DNA from: Myroides sp. NP-2
GTDB taxonomy: Bacteria; Bacteroidota; Bacteroidia; Flavobacteriales; Flavobacteriaceae
Reading direction: 5' to 3'
Assembly: GCF_014145665.1 (NCBI RefSeq)
Contig: NZ_JACHTD010000001.1
Span: 310,001 to 374,000, forward strand
DNA: 64,000 nt
In this document: positions 17,201 through 26,263 of the stretch, piece by piece
How positions within the stretch are numbered: position 1 is the stretch's first letter
How the letters are laid out: the number at the start of each line of letters is the position of its first letter
Position numbers and translations under genes: made by a program
The notes under the pieces: generated by a model
What the model saw: only the letters and a program-made list of their open reading frames with translations
Database searches by the model: none
Told to the model about the DNA's origin: nothing

Positions 17201-18728
17201 CAACCAAGAAAAATTTAAAATTACGGCTGCTCCTATAGCAGTTGTGGTCCATGCCAATCAAAGTAAACGCTTTGGACAAGCTGATCCTGTATTTACTTAT
17301 ACCTTGGAAGGATTGCGTCCAGGGGATTATCCGTCCAATGTAATGGTAGGCAATCTCGAGCGTGAACCAGGTGAAGACCTCGGCTTATATGCCATTCATC
17401 AAGGGAGTTTAACATCGCGTCAGAATTATTATATCACTTCTTTTATCGGTGCAGATTTTGAAATTTTGCAAGGCCAAATTTCAGGTGTAACCTTGCCTTC
17501 TCAAACCTTTGTTTATGATGGAGAGGTAAAATCCTTAACCTTAGTAGGTGTGACGGATCCAGAGGCAATCATTACTTATGTCAACAATGATCAAGTAGAT
17601 GTAGGAGTGTATCAGGTAACCGTAACAGTGGATTATGGTCCCGCATACCAACCTCTGATTGTAGTGGGAACTTTAACCATTACAAAAGCAGATCAAGTGA
17701 TTTCGTTCGGCAATGTATCGACGGTTGTGATTGAAGATACACCAACGCTTCAGCTTTATGCAATAAGCAATGTTGGATTGCCTATTTCTTATCGCATTGA
17801 TAATGCCGCTGACCTTGAAGTAGCAACAGTAGAAGAAGATGGTTTGATGCGTTTCTTGAAACCAGGCGATGTAACAGTAACGGCTTACCAAGATGGGAAT
17901 GCGAATTACAATGCTGCTATACCTGTTTCTAAAACCATTGAGGTTACAAGTAGAGCGGTGGAAATTGAAAATCTACTGATCGACGGCATTTCTTATGGAA
18001 CACCAGAACAAGAGGTCTTTGTAGAGCTTAGTTGTGATACACAACAAGACCAAGTGATCATTGAAGTTCAGGTTGCGGAAGGTATGCAAGTTAGCCCATC
18101 GAAGTACATCGTTGTGCCTGTGAAAGAATACGGGTCTTACACACAAGAAATTACAGTAACTTCTTCTCGTGGAATTGAGCATAAAACCTATACTGTACAC
18201 TTGGTGAAGCGCATAGGGACCGAATCTCTTATCTATCAGAAATACACGAATTTACTCTTGGTCAATAACAACAAAAACACCAATGGAGGGTATGTGTTTA
18301 CGGCTTATGAGTGGTTTAAAAATGGCGAGTCAATTGGGAAAAAGCAAGCGTATTCTGCTGGTGAAAACTCAAGTGATGCACTAGAAGCAGGAGCTGCGTA
18401 TCACGTGGTGTTGACCTTGCATTCAGGGAAGCAAATGGTGAGTTGTCCAATTTATATCGAGAATAAAACCGAAGCAAATTGGGGTGTTTATCCAAATCCA
18501 GTACAAAAAAATCAACGTTTGTTTGTTCGCTTGGATGACGATCAACAACAAGCAGTTAGCTATAGTATGTACGACCTAAAAGGGCAAGTTATCCAAACAG
18601 GTGATTTTGTTGAGGGTACTGCGGAGAAGGGAATTCAAGTACCTGCTACAGTAGCAGCGGGATCTTATTTCTTAGTGCTCAAAGGAAATGGAAAACAAAA
18701 AAGCGTTCAGTTTATTGTGAAAGAATAA
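14265..18728 (+). CDS. Large T9SS-exported multidomain surface protein with MBG repeats
   Basis: 1487 residues. A signal peptide ends near FAQ at about 39. Domains in order, with rough positions: GEVED-type beta domain (88-210), fibronectin type III (324-408), MAM or cleaved-adhesin-like jelly roll (412-580), a second fn3-like unit (580-665), an Ig-like unit (665-745), four MBG-type repeats (748-1068; each begins with a KVYG or RFGQ turn and holds an EVGEELGTYAI-like loop), an MBG_3-like unit, another Ig-like unit (1142-1227), a cadherin-like beta unit (1227-1316), and a type A T9SS sorting domain (1405-1487: YPNPVQ, MYDLKGQV, then the PAGSYFLVLKG-type turn). It is probably a surface adhesin. 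It is flanked on both sides by duplicated tRNA-Gly/Leu units. Confidence 0.85.
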   Translation: MNITTNQTISFDKKEKKARGLHLFFLFVICFWGQVSFAQFPAPYCDVDAIMVEEITKIQFAGLTIVNTNDEDLLLNHTARVANVTPGQSYTIQVEGNTYGDFNELIAFIDWNQNGVLNDAGEVFYLGELDGSDGSDGQHVSFSIPIPATALAGQTRIRVTKTWTDPEYDVALIEDPCSISIYDYYFEETGLSYGQAIDFTLNIGDGTTPPETSEGCEIGITLTFPEYGDVTTWSLLDADGVVVLSGGPYEEGEDFSITASYYGTNHPYALEIEIDDSFLGFCDNEVQYAIIIGDVEDQSGTVSACEEVVTENIVLGSCPPGCLKPSMLSKTNITPTGFTLTWMSGGNQFEIEYGPEGFVQGSTEGTVISAVETTSYTFSDLDHDTAYEFYVRRICSEEEGDQSPWAGPLTFDEILTTPSPWHENFQASETYPLGWGAINNSPWFFEEYDTDHQRSMGVYLYDFSIFGNYLKAEFKTIAVGPIRTGDVFSFNYLMLDGLENPAFDELGKMDVQLSTDFGTSYSTIGSILSNGEAGWQNFSFELDEYVGLYVTIKITAKIQEVFEDLFVIVDDFDISSAFTCMEIEEAEIEGGGSVEIQLNITSEATEFVVEYGPAGFELGEGTTVNNVGSSYEFTDLEEDTEYEVYVHALPCGDWYGPVAFSTQPLRSQVITAADVTKTYGDLPFEHGTSDSELALTYVVADETVAKFEHNTFVIKGVGTTTVTASQAGNHQFLPAEDVTFTLTVTKAMLTVTADSTLSKQYNEVDPIFTYTVGGLQYADTPDVITGLLSREVGEELGTYAITLGTLQAEPNYDISYVSADFIINAKELIVRANASQKVYGETDSALTYQVIGLEGGVDAATVVTGTPSRDAGENVGRYTIGVGTVQLVDEHYVMVFEENQFTITPAVLSLYPVAGVQKVYGQADPAVFEFTVTGFKFDDTRESVLQGLLGRAIGENVGEYLYQAGTLTTTQGNYSFVMGNQEKFKITAAPIAVVVHANQSKRFGQADPVFTYTLEGLRPGDYPSNVMVGNLEREPGEDLGLYAIHQGSLTSRQNYYITSFIGADFEILQGQISGVTLPSQTFVYDGEVKSLTLVGVTDPEAIITYVNNDQVDVGVYQVTVTVDYGPAYQPLIVVGTLTITKADQVISFGNVSTVVIEDTPTLQLYAISNVGLPISYRIDNAADLEVATVEEDGLMRFLKPGDVTVTAYQDGNANYNAAIPVSKTIEVTSRAVEIENLLIDGISYGTPEQEVFVELSCDTQQDQVIIEVQVAEGMQVSPSKYIVVPVKEYGSYTQEITVTSSRGIEHKTYTVHLVKRIGTESLIYQKYTNLLLVNNNKNTNGGYVFTAYEWFKNGESIGKKQAYSAGENSSDALEAGAAYHVVLTLHSGKQMVSCPIYIENKTEANWGVYPNPVQKNQRLFVRLDDDQQQAVSYSMYDLKGQVIQTGDFVEGTAEKGIQVPATVAAGSYFLVLKGNGKQKSVQFIVKE

Positions 18729-18745
18729 GTATAGCAAATGCAAAT

Positions 18746-18779
18746 AAAAAAAGGCTGTCTCAAAGAGACAGCCTTTTTT
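18746..18779. terminator. Bidirectional terminator between the surface protein and the tRNA-Leu
   Basis: Perfect stem GGCTGTCTC / GAGACAGCC with an AAA loop, flanked by A and T runs. It ends the convergent surface-protein gene and the Gly-Leu tRNA unit. Confidence 0.85.
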
Positions 18780-18780
18780 G

Positions 18781-18866
18781 TACTCGAGGCGGGACTTGAA
18801 CCCGCACGAACATTACTGTTCACTGGATTTTAAGTCCAGCGTGTCTACCACTTCCACCACTCGAGC
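18781..18866 (-). tRNA. tRNA-Leu(UAA), copy 3
   Basis: 86 bases, identical to the two copies upstream, anticodon UAA. Second gene of Gly-Leu unit B. Confidence 0.95.
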
Positions 18867-18881
18867 AAAAAAATACTCTCG

Positions 18882-18954
18882 AGCGAAAAACGGGGTTCGA
18901 ACCCGCGACCTCAACCTTGGCAAGGTTGCGCTCTACCAACTGAGCTATTTTCGC
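18882..18954 (-). tRNA. tRNA-Gly(GCC), copy 2
   Basis: 73 bases, identical to the copy at 13775, anticodon GCC. First gene of Gly-Leu unit B. Confidence 0.95.
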
Positions 18955-18994
18955 AAGCGTTGTATGATCGTGCATTATTTCTGTAATGCGAGTG

Positions 18995-19024
18995 CAAATG
19001 TAAAATATTTTTTCACTTGTACAA
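18995..19024 (-). promoter_or_regulatory. Promoter of the tRNA-Gly/Leu unit, copy B
   Basis: Minus strand TTG (19024-19022), 19 bases, TACATTTG (19002-18995), full match. The leader after it resembles that of copy A almost base for base. Confidence 0.78.
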
Positions 19025-19100
19025 CTACCATAACCCGTTATTTTTTGTCTTTTTTTTCAAGCGGTTGGCAGTCAGGAAGTAAAAGCTTGTGAATTTTTAT

Positions 19101-19136
19101 AAAAAAAACGCTTGTTCCAATAGAAACAAGCGTTTT
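19101..19136 (-). terminator. Terminator after mutS
   Basis: Perfect 12-base stem AAAACGCTTGTT / AACAAGCGTTTT followed by T on the minus strand, about 30 bases after the mutS stop. Confidence 0.8.
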
Positions 19137-19165
19137 GCCTTATTTTTTCGATCGATCAAAGCGAT

Positions 19166-21766
19166 TTATTGGATCATTTTTTTCAATTCATGTAGTTTCA
19201 TTAAAGCTTCTACAGGTGTTAAGGTATTGATGTCAAGTGCTGTTAATTCATCTTTTATACTGCTCAACAATGGATCGTCTATATTAAAAATACTCAACTG
19301 CAAGTCTTGTTCTGCTGGTTTTAATCCTAGTTCTCCTTCTGCATGGTGATTTTTTTCTAATTGTTTCAACATCTTTTGAGCACGATTAATTACCAATTGA
19401 GGCATTCCTGCCATTTTTGCTACGTGAATTCCAAAACTATGTGCGCTTCCTCCAGGAATTAATTTTCGAATAAATAGCACGTTGTCCTTCAGTTCTTTAA
19501 CGGAAACATTGTAGTTTTTAACGCCCTCAAAATACTCTTGCATATCGTTTAATTCGTGATAGTGTGTAGCAAAAAGTGTTTTGGGTTTTGAAGGGTGTTG
19601 ATGCAAAAATTCAGCAATAGCCCAAGCGATAGAAATTCCATCATATGTGCTCGTACCACGTCCAATCTCGTCCAATAAGACTAAACTGCGATCTGAAATA
19701 TTATTCAAAATAGAAGCCGTTTCATTCATCTCTACCATGAAGGTTGACTCTCCCATGGAGATATTGTCCGAAGCCCCTACACGAGTAAAGATTTTATCAA
19801 CAACGCCCATGCGTACAGCTGCAGCTGGAACAAAACACCCCATTTGTGCCAATAATACAATCAAAGCAGTTTGACGAAGAATGGCCGATTTTCCCGACAT
19901 ATTCGGTCCCGTTATCATAATGATTTGTTGGGTAGAATTGTTGAGAAACACATCGTTAGTAATATAGGGTTTATCAAATGGCAATTGCTTTTCAATAACC
20001 GGATGACGACCCTCTTTTATTTCTAAATCATAGCTGTCATCTAGCACCGGACGTACATAATTATTTTCTAATGCCAATTGAGCAAAAGAGGACAAACAGT
20101 CCAACTGTGCAATCAGATGCGCATTTAATTGAACCGGCTGAATGTATTGGCCACACCAATGAACAAACTCATCATATAGCCTGCTTTCAATCTGGCTAAT
20201 CTTTTCTTCTGCGCCTAATATTTTGTTTTCGTATGCTTTTAATTCCTCCGTAATATAGCGCTCCGCATTGACCAATGTCTGTTTGCGTATCCAGTTTTCT
20301 GGTACTTTGTCTTTGTGGGTGTTGCGCACTTCAATATAGTATCCAAAGACGTTGTTGAAGGCGATTTTTAGCGAAGGAATTCCCGTGTTTTGACTTTCTC
20401 TTTGTTCCATTTCATCGAGGTAGCCCTTGCCTGTAGATGAAATATTGCGCAATTCATCCAACTCTTCATTCACCCCAAAAGCAATGGCATTCCCTTTGCT
20501 AACCGCTACAGGAGCTTCTGCATGAATGGTTTGCTCAATGCGTTCGCGCAACAAGCCGCAATCGTGTAATTGATCGCCAATGCTCTTTAAGGATGCGTTT
20601 TGGATTTTTAACGCTTGCTCCTTAATCGGAATAACAGCATCTAATGAATCCTTTAAATACAAGAGTTCACGTGGGGTTATTTTTCCCGTTGCAATCTTTG
20701 AGGTCAAGCGTTCTAGATCGGATATTTTTTTTATTTGCCCTTGAAAAAATGCAAGGGTATCTTGTTTTTGTGTTAGTAGTTCCACAATTTCGTGTCGATC
20801 AACAATACTGTTCTTTCTTTTCAGAGGCAATGCCAACCAGCGTTTGAGTAATCGACCACCCATAGGGGAAAGCGTTTTATCAATCACGTCAAGCAAGGTA
20901 ATTGCGTTGAAATTACTGCTTTGGTAGAGCTCTAAATTGCGAATGGTAAAGCGATCCATCCAAACGTAAGCATCTTCTGCAATGCGTTGAATGTTTGAAA
21001 TATGCTTGATGCGCGTGTGCTGTGTTTCTGAGAGATAATGCAATACCGCACCACAAGCAATCACGCCTTCTGTTAATTCTTCAATGCCAAATCCCTTGAG
21101 GGAATTGGTCTGAAACTGTTTGGTTAGCGACTCAAAAGCGAAGTCTTCTTTAAACACCCAATCGTCTAAAAAGAAGAGGTTGTAGGCAGAACCAAAGTGC
21201 TGTTGAAAGAGAAGTTTGTTGTTTTTCTGTACTAATATCTCGCTGGGGTTAAAGTTTTGCAGTAGCTTGTCGATGTATTCTTCATCTCCTTGTGCCGTGA
21301 AAAACTCTCCAGTAGACACGTCTAAAAACGCAATTCCTAAGGTTTTCTTAGCAAAGTGTAAGGCGCATAAAAAGTTGTTAGACTTGGATTGTAACACTTC
21401 GTCATTTAAAGCTACACCAGGGGTAACTAATTCTGTTACTCCGCGTTTAACAATGGTTTTTGTCATCTTGGGATCTTCCAACTGATCGCAGATGGCTACG
21501 CGAAGTCCGGCTTTGACCAACTTGGGTAAATACACGTTTACCGCATGATGAGGAAACCCCGCCAATGCAGTTTCACTAGACGTTCCCGCCCCGCGCTTAG
21601 TTAACGTAATACCTAAAATTTGTGCGGTTCGAACGGCATCTTCTCCAAAAGTTTCATAAAAATCTCCTACGCGAAATAACAAACAAGCATCGGGATACTT
21701 TGCCTTGATATCGTTGTATTGTTTCATTAATGGAGTTTCTTTTGTCGCTTTTTCTTTAGCAGCCAT
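19166..21766 (-). CDS. mutS: DNA mismatch repair protein MutS
   Basis: 866 residues, full length. The mismatch-reading Phe-x-Glu motif is Phe36-Tyr37-Glu38 (GDFYETF). The Walker A loop is GPNMSGKS at 620-627, followed by the MutS-family stretch [10 protein letters not shown] and the [12 protein letters not shown] signature. The C-terminal tail has the helical dimer/tetramer segment. MutS finds mispairs and starts strand-specific repair with MutL, which is not in this window. A FUSC-like gene lies 79 bases upstream on the same strand. Confidence 0.96.
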   Translation of the reverse strand: MAAKEKATKETPLMKQYNDIKAKYPDACLLFRVGDFYETFGEDAVRTAQILGITLTKRGAGTSSETALAGFPHHAVNVYLPKLVKAGLRVAICDQLEDPKMTKTIVKRGVTELVTPGVALNDEVLQSKSNNFLCALHFAKKTLGIAFLDVSTGEFFTAQGDEEYIDKLLQNFNPSEILVQKNNKLLFQQHFGSAYNLFFLDDWVFKEDFAFESLTKQFQTNSLKGFGIEELTEGVIACGAVLHYLSETQHTRIKHISNIQRIAEDAYVWMDRFTIRNLELYQSSNFNAITLLDVIDKTLSPMGGRLLKRWLALPLKRKNSIVDRHEIVELLTQKQDTLAFFQGQIKKISDLERLTSKIATGKITPRELLYLKDSLDAVIPIKEQALKIQNASLKSIGDQLHDCGLLRERIEQTIHAEAPVAVSKGNAIAFGVNEELDELRNISSTGKGYLDEMEQRESQNTGIPSLKIAFNNVFGYYIEVRNTHKDKVPENWIRKQTLVNAERYITEELKAYENKILGAEEKISQIESRLYDEFVHWCGQYIQPVQLNAHLIAQLDCLSSFAQLALENNYVRPVLDDSYDLEIKEGRHPVIEKQLPFDKPYITNDVFLNNSTQQIIMITGPNMSGKSAILRQTALIVLLAQMGCFVPAAAVRMGVVDKIFTRVGASDNISMGESTFMVEMNETASILNNISDRSLVLLDEIGRGTSTYDGISIAWAIAEFLHQHPSKPKTLFATHYHELNDMQEYFEGVKNYNVSVKELKDNVLFIRKLIPGGSAHSFGIHVAKMAGMPQLVINRAQKMLKQLEKNHHAEGELGLKPAEQDLQLSIFNIDDPLLSSIKDELTALDINTLTPVEALMKLHELKKMIQ

Positions 21767-21845
21767 ATCTTTTGTTTTTTTGGAAATAACACGAAGTTAC
21801 AAATATACAGTAAGATTGGCGAGATAGCTAAAAGCAAAAGAATTT

Positions 21846-22364
21846 TTACGACAGCGGAATCTGATAGTATCGCTTTAAACGACGAAGGGGAAGAGAAGTA
21901 AATATAACGATTAACAGCCCAATTAAACAGCCAATAGTCACCGCCAAAAAGCGATACAATGGCGTCATTTCTGTGATGCCCGTAATGGGCTGTACCAAAA
22001 TGATCACTAAAGAAACTAAGGCAACCCGCGCCATGTTTAGTATCTTGAAAAAGTAACAAATCAAAATGGTTAAAACAATGCCAAAGAGAATCACATACAG
22101 GTTTGGCGTATGAATCTCCAAGCAGATTAATCCCACTACCGATCCTACTAAATTGGACTTGAATCGTTCAATTGATAATTTCTTCGAATTTTGTCCCTCT
22201 GGGGAGATTACTAAAATGATAGAAATAATAGTCCAAAGCGTTTCGTGATCCTCAAACCGAAGAAAAAGATAATAGCCTATACAGAATCCAATTAGGCATC
22301 TAACGGTGTAAATTAGTACTGCTGAGGTAATTATTCTCTTGATTAAGTCGTGGATCATCTTCAA
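21846..22364 (-). CDS. FUSC-like (aromatic acid exporter family) membrane protein
   Basis: 172 residues with four to six hydrophobic segments, a loop of charged residues (SPEGQNSKKLSIERFKSNLV) and the segment VSLVIILVQPITG, which resemble the membrane half of FUSC/aromatic-acid-exporter proteins. It is much shorter than two-domain exporters and lacks a soluble domain, so transport activity is only a suggestion. It precedes mutS on the same strand and is divergent from the TrmH-like gene. Confidence 0.6.
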   Translation of the reverse strand: MKMIHDLIKRIITSAVLIYTVRCLIGFCIGYYLFLRFEDHETLWTIISIILVISPEGQNSKKLSIERFKSNLVGSVVGLICLEIHTPNLYVILFGIVLTILICYFFKILNMARVALVSLVIILVQPITGITEMTPLYRFLAVTIGCLIGLLIVIFTSLPLRRLKRYYQIPLS

Positions 22365-22558
22365 TTTTTAACCTACAAAATTATTGAACTTCAATAGGGT
22401 GGACAAGTATTCTCTATCAAAGATTAGTTAAAAGTTGACTATTATCAGGTGTGATTTAGATAAAAACTTAGTTTTTTTACTGTTTTGTATTTTCCTCCCC
22501 TAAATAATGGACTAGTATCGCTTTAATCAATATTTTTGCAGAAATATAGTAACTACCT

Positions 22559-23098
22559 ATGCGAAAATTAGCCAATAGCGAATTAGAGAGAAAGAGTATT
22601 GACGAGTTTAAATCATCGGATAAAACACCAATTATCATTGTTTTAGACGATGTACGAAGTTTACACAATATTGGATCGGTATTTAGAACCTGCGATGCTT
22701 TTTTGATTGAAAAAGTATTTTTATGTGGGATAACAGCGACACCACCCAATAAAGAAATACACAAAACCGCACTAGGTGCAACAGATACAGTGGAATGGGA
22801 GTATGCAAAAGACGTGGTGGAAGTAGTGCAACAATTAAAAGCAGCAGGCGTTTGTGTGCAAGCCATCGAACAGGTGGAAAATAGTGTTATGCTCAACGAT
22901 TTTCAAGTACAAGATCAAACGCGTTATGCTTTGGTTTTTGGAAATGAAGTAAAAGGAGTATCTCAAGGCGTTGTTGACCTGAGTGATGGGGTAATTGAAA
23001 TTCCGCAATTGGGAACAAAACACTCCCTTAATATTTCAGTAAGCGCGGGCATTGTTATTTGGGATTTATTCCAACAAATGCAACAAAAGGCACAATAG
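22559..23098 (+). CDS. SpoU/TrmH-family RNA 2'-O-methyltransferase
   Basis: 179 residues. The three SpoU motifs of the knotted SPOUT fold can be seen: motif 1 DDVRSLHNIGSVFRTCDAF (about 30-48), motif 2 LVFGNEVKGVS with the SAM-binding glycine, and motif 3 IPQLGTKHSLNISVSAGI with the Asn-Ser pair. It has no extra N-terminal substrate domain, so it is a minimal member; whether it modifies tRNA or rRNA is unclear. A TATTTTTG box lies at 22531-22538 with no TTG partner. It ends at a terminator shared with the convergent folK fusion. Confidence 0.85.
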   Translation: MRKLANSELERKSIDEFKSSDKTPIIIVLDDVRSLHNIGSVFRTCDAFLIEKVFLCGITATPPNKEIHKTALGATDTVEWEYAKDVVEVVQQLKAAGVCVQAIEQVENSVMLNDFQVQDQTRYALVFGNEVKGVSQGVVDLSDGVIEIPQLGTKHSLNISVSAGIVIWDLFQQMQQKAQ

Positions 23099-23123
23099 TA
23101 ACAATACGATGACAGATCATAAC

Positions 23124-23156
23124 AAAAAGCTCCAACACTTTGTATTGGAGCTTTTT
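23124..23156. terminator. Bidirectional terminator between trmH-like and folK-dNK
   Basis: Perfect stem AAAAAGCTCCAA / TTGGAGCTTTTT with a nine-base loop; the convergent gene's stop codon begins at the next base. Confidence 0.82.
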
Positions 23157-24293
23157 TTAAGATGTTAGCTTTGCAGCTATTTGATTTAGTATATGGATGT
23201 AATCCCCTTGATTGGCGACAAAGTCTAAATCTGAGATGTCGATCAACAAGACTTTTTCAGAAGGAATAGTTTTCATAAAATTGAAGTAGCCTTGGGTCAC
23301 TTTATCGAGGTATTGTCCTGAGATATCACTCTCATAGGAACGACCTCGTTTTTGGATATTTTCCAATAGACGATCCGTATTCTGGTATAGAAAAACGTAT
23401 AAATCGGGTTTAGGCGTCTCTTTATACATAATGTCAAAGACTTGTTGATAAAGGCGAAACTCATCTTCTTCTAGGGTGATCTGTGCAAAAATCAACGATT
23501 TAAAGATGTAGTAATCGGCAATAATAAATTCTTTGAACAAGTCAAACTGCGCCAAATCATCCGATAATTGAGTGTAGCGATCAGCTAAGAATGACATTTC
23601 CAATGGAAAAGCATATCGACTGGCATCTTGATAGAATTTAGGCAAAAAAGGATTGTCGGCAAAACCTTCAAAAATACTCTTAGCGTTAAAGTCCTCAGCA
23701 ATGCGATGCGTAAGCGTCGTTTTTCCTGCGCCAATATTGCCTTCAATAGCTACGAAATTCAACTTTCTTAACGGGTGATGTTGCAAGTGAGATTCTAGTA
23801 GATCCACTTGCTTAAAAGTCGTTACATCCGGGCATTCTGCTAGTAATTGCTTACAGCTCTTTTTGAAAATCGGATGAATCCAATCCAAGTGCAAATCATA
23901 TAAAGGCTGCAAGACAAATAAGCGTTCCTGCATCAATGGATGTGGAATCGTTAAGGTTGGTGTATGGATGATGTCGTCATTAAACGCAATGAGATCAATA
24001 TCAATACTACGGGCAGCATATCCTGCTTGTTGCTTGCGGATGCGTCCTAATCTTTTTTCTATGGCTAATGTTTTTTCTAGTACCTGTTGCGCATCTAAAA
24101 GACTGTGGATAACCAAAGCACAATTGTAAAAAGGCTCACTTTCAAAACCCCATGCTGGAAATTCATAAATGGGAGAAATTGTAATAACAGTACCTACTTC
24201 ATTGTGAATGAAGTCTATAGCTTTATTTAGATTTGCTTTTTTGTCCCCTTGATTCGTACCAAGAGATAAAACTAGCATGTTTTGCGTATTCAT
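23157..24293 (-). CDS. folK: Fusion of dihydropteridine pyrophosphokinase (HPPK) and deoxynucleoside kinase
   Basis: 378 residues in two parts. Residues 1-150 are HPPK: LSLGTNQGDKKANL at the start and the signature RSIDIDLIAF at 95-104. It transfers pyrophosphate from ATP to 6-hydroxymethyl-dihydropterin in folate synthesis. Residues 178-378 are a deoxynucleoside kinase: P-loop GNIGAGKTT at 185-193, a following IFEGFADNPFL stretch, and a lid of the QKRGRSYE type. It would phosphorylate a salvaged deoxynucleoside. The two halves are joined by a ~28-residue linker with no internal stop. I believe such fusions occur in other Flavobacteriia, so this is probably a lineage trait; the two activities have no obvious shared step. 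Confidence 0.88.
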   Translation of the reverse strand: MNTQNMLVLSLGTNQGDKKANLNKAIDFIHNEVGTVITISPIYEFPAWGFESEPFYNCALVIHSLLDAQQVLEKTLAIEKRLGRIRKQQAGYAARSIDIDLIAFNDDIIHTPTLTIPHPLMQERLFVLQPLYDLHLDWIHPIFKKSCKQLLAECPDVTTFKQVDLLESHLQHHPLRKLNFVAIEGNIGAGKTTLTHRIAEDFNAKSIFEGFADNPFLPKFYQDASRYAFPLEMSFLADRYTQLSDDLAQFDLFKEFIIADYYIFKSLIFAQITLEEDEFRLYQQVFDIMYKETPKPDLYVFLYQNTDRLLENIQKRGRSYESDISGQYLDKVTQGYFNFMKTIPSEKVLLIDISDLDFVANQGDYIHILNQIAAKLTS

Positions 24294-24415
24294 GTCACAA
24301 AAGTAAGTAAAAGAAATTTTAATTAATGCTAACTTTGTGCAGATATTAAATGAAAAGTATAGGGCAATGTAACATTTGTTTGCTAGGCTCTACTAATTGG
24401 ATAAAAAATAATACT

Positions 24416-26173
24416 ATGAAGTTTTTAAGAAATTTATTAGCAACGTTACTGGGATTATGTATCTTTTTCGGCATACTGTTTGTTGGTTTTATAGCCATTA
24501 TCGCGGTAGCGGGAAGTAGTGAAACTGTACTTGTAAAGAATAACTCTGTATTGGAGTTGGACTTGTCAACGGTACAATATGATTATGGAGGAAAATTTAG
24601 TTATAAAGACTTTAATTTCAACGACCAGCGTAAGGATGGTGTTTCGGATGTAATAATGGCAATTGAACAAGCAAAAAACGACGACCGTATCAAAGGAATC
24701 TCCATGTTGAATACGGTTTCTTCATTGGGATTTGTTCAGCGAAGAGAGATTAGAGAAAAATTACAAGAGTTTAAATCAAGTGGAAAGTTTGTGGTCTCTT
24801 ATTCCAATGCGTTATCACAAGGTGAATACTATTTGAATTCAGTGGCAGATACTGTATTTGTTAATCCTGTGGGAGCTGTTGACTTCCGTGGATTATCAAC
24901 TGAGATTTTATATTTAAAAGGATTACAAGATCAAACGGGAGTACACATGGAGGTTATTCGTCATGGGAAGTACAAAAGTGCGGTAGAGCCTTATTTAGAA
25001 AAGCAAATGAGCGAAGCCAATAGGGAGCAAATTACAGTATTCCTAAATTCAATTTGGTCTACGTTGGTAGCTGATGTTTCTAAAAGCAGAAGTATAGCAG
25101 TTGATAGTTTAAACGATATTGCGACGAACTTAGCAGCAAGAACACCAGAGCGTGCCTTAGCTTTAAAACTGATTGACAAAGTAGCCTACGAAGATGAGTA
25201 CCACGCCGGCATCAAAAAAGCGTTGGAGATGACACAAGACAAAGATTATAATAAAATCAGTGTCTTAGAGTATATCAAAGCAGATAGCCCAACAAAGAAA
25301 GCTAGTACAGATCAAATTGCCGTAATTTATGCCCAAGGGCAAATTCTAAATGGTGAAGGAAATGTAAACTATATTGGAGAGGGGTCTATCAATAGAGCTT
25401 TAAAGAAAGCGCGTAATAACGACAAGGTCAAAGCGATTGTTTTGCGTGTCAATAGCCCTGGAGGAAGTGCTTTGACTTCAGAGTTAATTTGGAGAGAAGT
25501 GGAATTGACTAAAAAAGTAAAACCTGTGATTGTATCTATGGGAGATCTAGCGGCTTCAGGAGGATATTATATCGCTAGTGGTGCAGATCGTATTTTCGCT
25601 GATCCTGCGACCATTACTGGTTCAATTGGGGTATTTGGTATGTTGCCTAATTTCAGTACGCTAGCAACTAAATACGGCGTAAATGCAGAACAAGTAAAAA
25701 CGCATCAAAATGCAGCTTCCTATAGTCCTTTCCGAAAAGTAGACGACTCGTTTAAATCCGAAGTAACAGAAAGCATAGAGTTTATCTATGAAACATTTGT
25801 TAATCGCGTTGCTGCAGGCCGTAATATGACGTTTGAAAAAGTAGATGAGATTGCTCAAGGACGTGTTTGGACAGGTGTTGATGCCTTAGAAAAAGGGTTA
25901 GTTGACGAATTAGGTGGATTGAACGCTGCAATTGCCTATGCTGCCAATAAAGTTGAAATCGAAGACTATAAAGTGGTAAACTATCCAGAATACGAACTAA
26001 AAATCAATGATTTGTTGCGTAATTATTTAGGCGCTTCGATCATGCAAACGCAAGATGAATTGCTGAAGGAGAAAATTGGACAAGAGAATTTTGAAATGAT
26101 GGAACGTTTAAATTATTTCCAGTCGCTAAAAGGGGCACAAGCGATTATGCCTTTCGAAATTAAAATTCAATAA
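24416..26173 (+). CDS. sppA: Signal peptide peptidase SppA (protease IV, long form)
   Basis: 585 residues from the ATG at 24416, chosen over an in-frame ATG at 24350 because it puts the membrane anchor (residues ~5-35) at the very N-terminus and gives the family's length. Tandem S49 halves are present. By comparison with E. coli Lys209/Ser409, the general base is Lys187 (GKYKSAVEP) and the nucleophile Ser381 (AASGGYYIAS). It degrades cleaved signal peptides in the membrane. A TAACTTTG box lies at 24330-24337, without a TTG partner. A strong terminator follows. Confidence 0.92.
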   Translation: MKFLRNLLATLLGLCIFFGILFVGFIAIIAVAGSSETVLVKNNSVLELDLSTVQYDYGGKFSYKDFNFNDQRKDGVSDVIMAIEQAKNDDRIKGISMLNTVSSLGFVQRREIREKLQEFKSSGKFVVSYSNALSQGEYYLNSVADTVFVNPVGAVDFRGLSTEILYLKGLQDQTGVHMEVIRHGKYKSAVEPYLEKQMSEANREQITVFLNSIWSTLVADVSKSRSIAVDSLNDIATNLAARTPERALALKLIDKVAYEDEYHAGIKKALEMTQDKDYNKISVLEYIKADSPTKKASTDQIAVIYAQGQILNGEGNVNYIGEGSINRALKKARNNDKVKAIVLRVNSPGGSALTSELIWREVELTKKVKPVIVSMGDLAASGGYYIASGADRIFADPATITGSIGVFGMLPNFSTLATKYGVNAEQVKTHQNAASYSPFRKVDDSFKSEVTESIEFIYETFVNRVAAGRNMTFEKVDEIAQGRVWTGVDALEKGLVDELGGLNAAIAYAANKVEIEDYKVVNYPEYELKINDLLRNYLGASIMQTQDELLKEKIGQENFEMMERLNYFQSLKGAQAIMPFEIKIQ

Positions 26174-26196
26174 GATAAGATTTTCACAATATATGG

Positions 26197-26236
26197 AAAG
26201 AGTCAACTCATGTCATTTGAGTTGACTCTTTTTTTT
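26197..26236 (+). terminator. Terminator between sppA and the AsmA-family gene
   Basis: Perfect 14-base stem AAAGAGTCAACTCA / TGAGTTGACTCTTT, seven-base loop, then a T run. Confidence 0.88.
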
Positions 26237-26263
26237 GTTATTTTGTATGAAAATTAATTGATT

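Noticed and set aside
18778..19092. ORF across the second Leu/Gly tRNA unit
   Set aside because: It is a translation of tRNA genes and ends in promoter DNA; not coding.
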